Assembly (NCBI GenBank): GCA_024427125.1
Contig: JAKSVN010000022.1
Span: 1-5,843 of the forward strand
From: Mycoplasmoidaceae bacterium
Lineage (GTDB): Bacteria > Bacillota_I > Bacilli_A > Mycoplasmatales > Mycoplasmoidaceae
Direction: 5' to 3'
Length of the DNA: 5,843 bases
The notes under the pieces are model-generated. The model did no database searches, had not been told where the DNA came from, and saw only the letters and a list, made by a program, of their open reading frames with translations. Shown here one piece after another: positions 1 to 5,843 of the stretch. The translations under genes and the position numbers were made by a program. Position 1 is the stretch's first letter. Each line of letters starts with the position of its first letter.

Positions 1-1985
1 TAAATGATAAGAACGAAGGCGAAACAGCTTTAAGTTTTAAATGAGATATTCGTACAAAGGATGGGTCAATAGACCTAAGTCATTGTGCTTATGAACCATT
101 CTTGCGTGGTGCAAAATTCCATAATGACGATGATTATGATTATTACTATGTATCAGAACAAGATTTAGCTGATACTGGTTTAATGTTCTCAACAGATGGC
201 GAACACTTTACAAGATTAGATGCTCTTAATAGAAGCTCTTCTAACACAAGACCTCTAGAAAAAGAAGAGCTTTTAGACAATATTCCTCTAGAAAATAGAC
301 ATTTCATTGATGGATGTAATATCACAGCTACTGCTAAAGTAAAACATGATGACCCAACTCATACTGTTAAGCTTACATTACACTACACATACTCAAATGT
401 GGAAATTGATCCAAACAAAACTAATGGACAAGTAAAAGTTGATGTTGATATTGATTCTACTGAAACATCTAATTTCCCATTCTCTGCTGATGGAATGACT
501 GAAGTTTTATGTCAATTCAATAAAGCTAAATGATTCCACAAATCTTACAGAGATAATGTTTTCCAACAAGATTTAGATGCAATGCACACTGAAAAAGTAT
601 TGCAAGACGTAGCTATGGGCCTAACAGCTACATTTGACTCAATTATTATTGCTACTTCTTTGATGCCTGTAAAAACTCAAGGTCAAAGAACAATTAACAT
701 TGCTTACATAATTACTTCAGGTATCGATTTAGTAGTTCAAATTGCTTCATACTCACTTTTCCGTCACTTTAAATGAGACGTAGTAAATGATTATGCTAAG
801 AGAGTTGATGATTTTAAAGAAACAAAAGAATATAAGGATTTGAACGCTCTTTTAGATAAAGACCAAAAGACATATGGTTTAATCGACTCAAAAGAAGATG
901 GTGGTACTAACGGTGATTTATTTGACAAAATGTATCAACTAGGTGATCCTAATCATGATATTAAACCTTGAAAAGACATGCCAGATTCAGACATTGAATA
1001 TTTAATGAATAACTATTCTCCTTGACATGAATCAGCTGTTATTCACAATTATAGAGAAGCGGCTAGTGAATATGGTCTAGATGTTAATGCATACCATGAA
1101 AAATTAAAAGGTTGAGATAAGGGTGGCAAATGAGACATTATGACTACTGCATTTACACATGCTAGTTTGTCTATCTTGGCTATCCAATTAGTTCTAGGTT
1201 GCTTTGATCCAGCAATTGCTGCAGCAAATGCTGCTAAGAAATCTACTCAAGAAGGTATACAAGAAGCTAAGAAAACTTCTCTAAACTTATACCAAAGAAC
1301 AGTACAAATGTTTAAGTCATTGTACCAAGGTACAAAGAACTTCTTTAAATCAATAAAGAACTGATACCAAGCTAGACAATTCAACAAACTGCTTGAGGTT
1401 GGGTCTGAAGAAGATATTTTCAAATACATTGGAACTAACGTTTCAAAGGTAGTTAGAGGTAGCGCTGACCCTAATGCGCCTGTAGCCACTCCATTGTTTA
1501 CAATGGAATTTGAAGATGGTACAGTTGTTGGTAGATTTGCTAATGGTAGAGCTTTCTTAGATGAAGTAGAAAACGTTATGCCTTGTGTTAATCAATGTCG
1601 TAATTATGCTAATTTAACTAGAGAACAACAAATATTATTAGGTAAAGAAGACAAAATTATTACTTTGTATGAAAATTGTCGTAAAGCAGGTGTGTTCCTT
1701 TCACAAGTGCTTGACAATCCTGCCCAAGAGTTCCAAACTTTTGAAGAATTAAAATCTTACTTTGCGTCACGAATCGATGATTGGATAAGTTTTTCGGGTT
1801 TGGGAATGAATAAAAATGATCCTTATTTTCTAGAACATATGAATTTTGTTCTATATGATCCGGATGATATGGCCAGCTCCCTATTTAATTGTTTACATTG
1901 AGCAATAAGAACCTTAGCGGGTCCAGCTTCTCTAAGAGAAGATGCTGACTGAGCAATTTACTTCTGAAGAAGTGCACTTAAATAA
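1..1985 (+). CDS. Large surface lipoprotein paralog, copy 1 (5' end missing; C-terminal 660 residues)
   Basis: The frame begins at position 3 and runs without TAA or TAG to TAA at 1983-1985; eleven in-frame TGA codons (for example 42, 531, 774, 969, 1023, 1965) must be Trp. It matches copy 2 from that gene's residue 383 onward, so about 380 N-terminal residues, including the presumed lipoprotein signal, lie upstream of the window. Seen in order: a central beta-like region with the conserved SHCAYEPFLRG and FIDGC motifs; two hydrophobic stretches (609-665 and 690-761) separated by a polar turn; an acidic linker with the DGGTNG motif; a third hydrophobic stretch (1140-1226); an amphipathic stretch with MFKSLY; then a C-terminal domain quite unlike copy 2 except for GRFANG and the final WAIYFWR. 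That domain carries four cysteines. A terminator follows 9 bases after the stop. Function is unknown; surface anchoring is inferred from the paralogs. I do not recognise the family. Confidence 0.88.
609..1226 (+). other. Three hydrophobic, membrane-like segments in copy 1
   Basis: Translated stretches at 609-665 (containing GLTATFDSIIIATSL), 690-761 (IAYIITSGIDLVVQIASYS) and 1140-1226 (TTAFTHASLSILAIQLVLG) are rich in Ile, Leu, Val, Ala, Ser and Thr. Each carries one Asp that is also present in copy 2. The first two are about 8 residues apart, which suggests a hairpin. Whether they cross the membrane, pack inside a soluble domain or insert conditionally cannot be told by eye. Confidence 0.55.
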
Positions 1986-1991
1986 TTACTA

Positions 1992-2024
1992 AATAAAAAT
2001 GTTCATCATAGAACATTTTTTATT
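1992..2024 (+). terminator. Rho-independent terminator of copy 1
   Basis: AAAAATGTTC (1995-2004) pairs perfectly with GAACATTTTT (2011-2020) across a 6-base loop, and the right arm runs into a T-tract. Pairing can extend outward by 3 bp past one bulged T. It lies 9 bases after the copy 1 stop codon. The same stem core is found after copy 2. Confidence 0.85.
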
Positions 2025-2028
2025 CACC

Positions 2029-2040
2029 TATTCCTGTCGT
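2029..2040 (+). repeat. Conserved post-terminator 12-mer, first copy
   Basis: TATTCCTGTCGT lies just after the copy 1 terminator and recurs exactly at 5371-5382 after the copy 2 terminator, although the rest of the spacers has largely diverged. It sits about 57 bases upstream of the TATAAT box. Its role is unknown: a leftover of duplication, a regulator site or a recombination site are all possible. Confidence 0.6.
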
Positions 2041-2055
2041 GTAGTTGTATCTACA
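2040..2055 (+). other. Small inverted repeat in spacer
   Basis: TGTAG and CTACA flank a 6-base loop, giving a 5-bp perfect stem directly after the conserved 12-mer. It is weak and has no evident counterpart at the same place in the second spacer, which instead has the palindrome TGATATCA at 5386-5393. It may be chance. Confidence 0.25.
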
Positions 2056-2097
2056 TAGACTCATATTCCTATATTTAATTTTTTTAATATAAAAATA

Positions 2098-2103
2098 TAT
2101 AAT
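2098..2103 (+). promoter_or_regulatory. -10 box of copy 2 promoter
   Basis: A perfect TATAAT lies 24 bases before the ATG, implying a short 5' leader of about 18 bases. No convincing -35 hexamer is seen; the place where one would fall reads TTAATT, followed by a run of seven T (2079-2085). Weak or absent -35 boxes are common in mycoplasmas. The same arrangement recurs before copy 3. Confidence 0.6.
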
Positions 2104-2111
2104 AACTAAAT

Positions 2112-2117
2112 AAGGGA
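2112..2117 (+). promoter_or_regulatory. Ribosome binding site of copy 2
   Basis: AAGGGA ends 10 bases before the ATG at 2128 and supports that start. It is a partial match to the usual AGGAGG core. The same hexamer inside ATAAGGGA precedes copy 3 with 9-base spacing. Confidence 0.65.
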
Positions 2118-2127
2118 ATTAGACAAT

Positions 2128-2217
2128 ATGAAAAATAAAAAAATACTAACAGGAACTCTAGTAGGATTGGCTGGGCTCTCTGCTGTAGCTGCTCCATTAA
2201 TCACTGTGGCTTCATGT
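2128..2217 (+). other. Lipoprotein signal peptide with lipobox, copy 2
   Basis: The first 30 codons give a short Lys-rich start, a hydrophobic core of Leu, Val, Ala and Gly, and VASC, with Cys30 (TGT, 2215-2217) as the expected lipid-bearing residue after signal peptidase II cleavage. Copy 3 has the same layout with MVSC, also at residue 30. Confidence 0.88.
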
Positions 2218-5200
2218 GGACAAAAAAATATTAATTTAGAAAAATATGATGAAATCTATGGTGTTGATAAGTTTGTTTACAACACCCTAGAATTAGATTT
2301 CAAAAACAAAATTAATGATGCAATTCAAAAGGATGAAACACTTTCCCAATCAGAAAAAGAACACGCAAAAACTAGAACTCTGAAAGCTGCTGACATTTTC
2401 CGTCAACAACTAACCAAGTTAGTTGGTGATGCTAATAGTAAAGATGTTGCATATACAACTGTTACTAACTCAATGATTGATTATGCAGAAAACGAATGAG
2501 GTGTTAAGCTTAATAGAAACACTAAGGCAACTATGTCAGACATTGACAAGTTATACAATGGTCTTTACGATTCTTGAAAAGCTAACATGAAAAATAGCGG
2601 TATGAGTCCATCTCAAATTAACGCTATTTTGGAAGATGCAAACAACAACTTTATTGAAACTAAGAAAACATTAACAACAAAATATACTGACGCTCTTGCT
2701 GCTTTAATTAAAGCAAAACGTTTAATGGCTGTCGTGTTTGCTGATGTTAACAAAGACATTGGTTTATTAGCTGCAACTATTCGTCTTCAAGATTTCTTAG
2801 AAAATTATGTAGTTGCATACAATGAAAGTGGAACAGACAACAAATTAGATCTACTACAAAAGGAAAAAGATTTCATAAAAGGTGCTGATTTAACAAATTA
2901 CATGGGAAGAATCTTCACTATTAAAAATGCACACACTGGTGAAACTGTTCAATTCACAAATGATTTAATCCCAGGTTACAAACTTACACCAACTCTAGAT
3001 AAAATTGAATCTAACCTTAAGACAAATCAACACTCAATTGCAATTGATTGATCTTGTGTTAAGGCAACATATACAGGTGAAACTGCTAAACAAACAACAG
3101 CTCACTTATTTAAACCTAATTCATCAACAATATTAAATGATATTAGAGATGGCAAAACAGCAACTGAAATCTTTAATGCTGAAAACAAAATGACGATGTC
3201 TTATGCCATTCCTAAGACAGATGCTGCTGTACAAGCAGACTTGGAAGCAACATTCCCTAGTCAACAAAATTTAAATGATAAGAACGAAGGCGAAATAGCT
3301 TTAAGTTTTAAGTGAGATATTCGTACTGATAAAGAAACAGGAAAAGAAGATAGAAGTCATTGTGCTTATGAACCATTCTTACGTGGTGCAAAATATGCTC
3401 ATAGTAGCACAGCTGATTATGATAAATATTTTGTATCACAAAACGATTTAGCTGATACAGGTTTAATGTTTTCAACAGATGATGGTCAAACTTGGACAAG
3501 ACTAGATGCTTTAACAAGATCTGAAAACAATAGAAGAGCATTAGAAGAAAATGAACTTTCTTCCAATCTTTCTTTAGAAAGCAGGCAATTTGTTGATGGT
3601 TGTACAATTAATGCAGATGTTCTTTTAGAAAAATCTGCTAGTCTAAATTCGCCAAATGATGCACACTTTGCTAAGGTTACATTGCGTTATTCATATGAAA
3701 ATGCTCCCGATCAAGTGGTAGAAGTTCCTATTGATCCTACAGAAACATCAGGATTCCCTATTAGCAGAGATGCTTTTGTGCAAATTGAAAACCAATACAA
3801 CAAAGCAAGATTGTATTATGAGTCTTTTGAAAACAATACTTTCCAACAAGACTTAGATGCAATGCATAGTCAAAAAGTAATGCAAGATGTGGTTATGGGA
3901 TTAACTGCGACTTTTGACTCAATCTTTATTGCAACATCTTTGATGCCAACTACAAACCCTAAACAAAAGGCATGTAATATTGCTTATGTTATTACTTCAA
4001 CCATTGACTTAGCATTACAAATTGCGTCTTATTCTGTTTTCCGTGTATACAAATGAAATGTTGTTAAAGATTATGCTGAAAAGGCAGAAGATTTTAAAAA
4101 GTCTCAAACACATATAGATATGAGAAACATCTTACAACAAGATAAGAATGATTTTGGTTTGATTGATTCAGCAAATGATGGAGCAACAAATGGTGGAATA
4201 TATGATGACATGTATGAAAATGGTGATCCTGAGAAACACATAGGTCCTTGAAAAGAAATGAGTGGTCGTGATTTTCTACGTCTACAAAATCATTATTCTT
4301 CTCAACATGAAGCTGCTTTCATTCATACTTACAAAAAGGCTGCTGATGATGCAGGTCTTAACATTGATGAATATCATAATAAATTGAATGGTTGAGATGA
4401 AGGTGGTAAGTGAGATATGATGACTACTGCATTTACTCATGGAAGTTTGACTATTTTAGGCATACAAATGATTTTAGGATTCTTTGATCCAGCCCTTACT
4501 GCAGCTACTCTTACTAGGGCACAAGCAGAGGCGGGTGTACGTACTGCTCAATATGCTTCTAAAAACTTATATACAAGAATGGTTGACATGTTTAAATCAT
4601 TATATGTGGGGGCAAAAGATTTCTTTATTACTATTAAGACTAAAATTCAAGAAGGACGTTTGTTACGTTTGCTTGAATCAAAACCGGAAAAAGCATTAGA
4701 GTATATTAAAGAACATGTATCGCTTTTTGTAAGAGGAACTCGAGAAGCAACTGGCAATTATAGACCTTTATTCAATGTAAAATTCGCTAAAGGAGGCATA
4801 AGAGGTCAGTTCGCTAATGGTACTGATTTCTTAAATGCATTGGCAAAGGAATTTCAAGCTATGCCAACTGATGAAGTCTTTCGTTCTATTTCTTCTTCTT
4901 CATTAACTAATATGGCTGCAAGAAAGAAAATGGAAGCATTCTATAAAGAATTGTTAAAAACAGATGTGTATGGCCATTGAATGAAGAATTTTGACCAACT
5001 GTATAGTTACGATGATATGATACGTCAAATGGCAAATGCAATCGATAACGATATTCGATCATACAGAGGAATTTTAGACCCTTCATTAGCTCCAAAGGAT
5101 GGCTACCCTGAAGAGATTGTTAAAAAGGCAATTGAAAATGCTAATAATTTATTAAATAGAACATGATTTGATGAAGGCAACTCGATTTATAGTGCACTTT

Positions 5201-5289
5201 TAAAGAGTTTAAATGGTTTAGTTGTAGATACTAACAATTTAGCAAAACCTGGTTGAGCAATTTACTTTTTTAGACAAGTGAAAGTTTAA
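2128..5289 (+). CDS. Large surface lipoprotein paralog, copy 2 (complete, 1053 residues)
   Basis: One open frame in code 4, from ATG at 2128 to TAA at 5287-5289, with eleven TGA-Trp codons and one TGG. The start has an AAGGGA site 10 bases upstream and opens a lipoprotein signal: MKNKK, a hydrophobic core, then VASC with Cys30 as the lipidated residue. Residues 31-380 are charged and probably helical. Residues 381-560 look beta-rich and hold Cys412, Cys492 and an Asp-box-like STDDGQTW (449-456). Hydrophobic stretches lie at about 588-606, 615-638 and 765-793. Between them is an acidic linker with DGATNGG and HEAAFIH. An amphipathic MFKSLY region and a divergent C-terminal domain ending in WAIYFFR follow. 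The sequence suggests membrane anchoring with most of the chain outside the cell. Flanking spacers carry its own promoter and terminator. Function and family name are not recognised. Confidence 0.93.
2433..2493 (+). repeat. 61-bp block identical to the end of the copy 3 fragment
   Basis: Every base of 2433-2493 matches 5783-5843, and the match runs to the window edge, so the true block may be longer. A second exact block of 50 bp is 2272-2321 against 5622-5671. Between these blocks the copies differ at several codons. Confidence 0.85.
3472..3495 (+). other. Asp-box-like motif in copy 2
   Basis: Codons for STDDGQTW (residues 449-456) fit the Asp-box consensus S/T-x-D-x-G-x-x-W, a beta-hairpin found in sialidases and several other beta-propeller or secreted proteins. 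Its Trp is the only TGG-coded Trp in the gene. Copy 1 has a degenerate form one residue shorter (STDGEHF, 189-209). Only one such motif is seen, so it may be a lone hairpin or chance. Confidence 0.45.
3889..4506 (+). other. Three hydrophobic, membrane-like segments in copy 2
   Basis: Residues about 588-606, 615-638 and 765-793 are hydrophobic but rich in Ser, Thr and Gly. Each holds one Asp shared with copy 1 (D597, D627, D787). The first two are joined by a short Pro-, Asn- and Lys-containing turn. A chain anchored by an N-terminal lipid would not need these for attachment, so they may serve insertion, oligomerisation or folding. Confidence 0.55.
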
Positions 5290-5330
5290 AAAGTTATTTC
5301 AACAGAAAAAATAAGCCAAGATAATTTGAT

Positions 5331-5366
5331 AAATAAAAAATGTTCATTAGGAACATTTTTTTATTT
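5331..5366 (+). terminator. Rho-independent terminator of copy 2
   Basis: AAAAAATGTTC (5335-5345) pairs with GAACATTTTTT (5351-5361) across the 5-base loop ATTAG. Beyond one bulged T the stem extends with AAAT against ATTT. It starts 41 bases after the stop codon, further than in copy 1, and shares the TGTTC/GAACA core with that terminator. Confidence 0.85.
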
Positions 5367-5370
5367 GCCA

Positions 5371-5382
5371 TATTCCTGTCGT
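5371..5382 (+). repeat. Conserved post-terminator 12-mer, second copy
   Basis: TATTCCTGTCGT, identical to 2029-2040 and in the same place: a few bases after the terminator and about 64 bases before the next TATAAT box. Role unknown. Confidence 0.6.
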
Positions 5383-5446
5383 TGTGATATCAAACAGATA
5401 AACAGAGTTATTATTTTCTAATTATTTGTAAGTTTATTGTAAAATA

Positions 5447-5452
5447 TATAAT
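5447..5452 (+). promoter_or_regulatory. -10 box of copy 3 promoter
   Basis: TATAAT within AAAATATATAATA lies 25 bases before the ATG at 5478, giving a leader of about 19 bases. The best -35 candidate is a weak TTGTAA at 5426-5431 with a short 15-base spacer. Position and leader length mirror the copy 2 promoter. Confidence 0.6.
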
Positions 5453-5462
5453 ACTATTTTAT

Positions 5463-5468
5463 AAGGGA
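5463..5468 (+). promoter_or_regulatory. Ribosome binding site of copy 3
   Basis: AAGGGA, 9 bases before the ATG at 5478, the same hexamer as upstream of copy 2. It supports this start codon. Confidence 0.65.
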
Positions 5469-5477
5469 TTTAAATCT

Positions 5478-5843
5478 ATGAAAAATAAAAAATTACTTAC
5501 TGGAAGTCTGGTAGGATTAGCTAGCATTTCTGCTGTAGCTACTCCATTAATCACTATGGTTTCATGCGGAAACAAAGCCGTTGATTTGGAGAAGTATGAT
5601 GAAATCTATGGTGTTGATAAATTTGTTTACAACACCCTAGAATTAGATTTCAAAAACAAAATTAATGATGCGATTGAAAAGGACGAAAAACTTTCAGAAA
5701 CTGAAAAAGAGCGTGCAAAGGCAAGAACTATTCAAGCTGCTGAAATTTTCCGTCAACAATTAAATAAATTAGTTAAGGATGTTAATAGTAAAGATGTTGC
5801 ATATACAACTGTTACTAACTCAATGATTGATTATGCAGAAAAC
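5478..5843 (+). CDS. Large surface lipoprotein paralog, copy 3 (first 122 residues; 3' end missing)
   Basis: ATG at 5478 opens a frame that continues to the window edge. The signal peptide begins MKNKK and ends in MVSC, with Cys30 as the likely lipid-bearing residue; a Met at the -3 position is looser than the VASC of copy 2 but acceptable for mycoplasmas. After it, LEKYDEIYGVDKFVYNTLEL and the following region match copy 2 codon for codon, without gaps. Differences cluster in the signal peptide and around residues 67-102. It has its own TATAAT box and AAGGGA site. The rest of the gene is expected to lie downstream and to resemble copies 1 and 2, though this cannot be seen. Function unknown. 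Confidence 0.9.
   Translation, partial: MKNKKLLTGSLVGLASISAVATPLITMVSCGNKAVDLEKYDEIYGVDKFVYNTLELDFKNKINDAIEKDEKLSETEKERAKARTIQAAEIFRQQLNKLVKDVNSKDVAYTTVTNSMIDYAEN

Larger units (their letters stand above)
2128..5477 (+). repeat. Tandem gene cassette unit (3350 bp period)
   Basis: Gene plus spacer from the ATG of copy 2 to the base before the ATG of copy 3. Positions 2128-2493 align without gaps to 5478-5843 at an offset of 3350, and 3272-5289 aligns, with indels, to 1-1985. The unit appears at least three times in part within and around this window. Copies have diverged, so this is an old or recombining tandem family rather than a recent perfect duplication. Confidence 0.8.

Noticed and set aside
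531..1901. Apparent stop codons breaking copies 1 and 2 into many short genes or a pseudogene
   Set aside because: All internal stops are TGA, they fall at positions where the paralog also has Trp or an aromatic residue, and no TAA or TAG interrupts either frame. Reading TGA as Trp restores single full-length genes.
2079..2085. Run of seven T upstream of copy 2 as a phase-variation switch
   Set aside because: The tract is short for slippage control and is not present at the matching place upstream of copy 3.
3472..3495. Calling copy 2 a sialidase because of the Asp-box
   Set aside because: Sialidases carry several Asp-boxes plus an Arg triad and a typical beta-propeller length; only one motif is seen, it is degenerate in the paralog, and much of the protein looks helical.
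3308..3607. Minus-strand open frame of 99 codons, and others at 1247-1489 and 4907-5095
   Set aside because: They lie inside conserved plus-strand coding sequence, have odd Leu/Phe/His/Tyr-rich composition expected from the antisense of Lys/Asp/Asn codons, and lack ribosome sites.
4306..4326. Zinc protease motif in HEAAFIH
   Set aside because: The metalloprotease signature needs HExxH. Here the second His is two residues too far, and no further zinc ligand is evident.
2128..5289. Immunoglobulin-binding/protease (MIB-MIP) system of mycoplasmas
   Set aside because: Those systems pair two different proteins, including a protease with a recognisable catalytic site. Here all three genes are the same family and no protease motif is visible.

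Overview
The window comes from an AT-rich mollicute (Mycoplasma sensu lato) that reads UGA as tryptophan (genetic code 4). Three long coding regions stay open only when TGA is read as Trp. In the one complete gene Trp is written TGA eleven times and TGG once. The predicted N-termini are mycoplasma-type lipoprotein signal peptides ending in a Ser-Cys lipobox. Species cannot be fixed from the sequence; the style fits the animal-associated mycoplasmas with large surface lipoprotein paralog families.

Layout: three consecutive, same-strand members of one paralogous family, head to tail. (A) 1-1985 is the 3' two thirds of copy 1; its start lies outside the window. (B) 2128-5289 is complete copy 2, a 1053-residue predicted lipoprotein. 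(C) 5478-5843 is the 5' end of copy 3, cut by the window edge after exactly 122 codons. The start-to-start period of copies 2 and 3 is 3350 bp. Each spacer (142 and 188 bp) has the same order of parts: a rho-independent terminator with a TGTTC/GAACA stem, the 12-mer TATTCCTGTCGT, an AT-rich stretch with a perfect TATAAT box, an AAGGGA ribosome binding site and ATG. Each gene therefore looks like a self-contained transcription cassette.

Protein plan, read from copy 2: lipoprotein signal (1-30); a mostly helical, charged N-terminal region (about 31-380); a central, probably beta-rich region (about 381-560) with one Asp-box-like motif and two conserved cysteines; a hydrophobic hairpin (about 588-638); an acidic and histidine-bearing linker (about 643-763); a third hydrophobic segment (about 765-793); an amphipathic helical stretch; and a divergent C-terminal domain that nevertheless ends in a conserved WAIYF-x-R tail. 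Copies 1 and 2 agree closely up to the amphipathic stretch and then diverge sharply. Copies 2 and 3 share long blocks of identical DNA at their 5' ends. I do not recognise the family by name. The most interesting points are a large surface-anchored protein with internal membrane-like segments, its tandem cassette arrangement, and an exchangeable-looking C-terminal domain. No RNA genes, CRISPR arrays or insertion sequences were seen.
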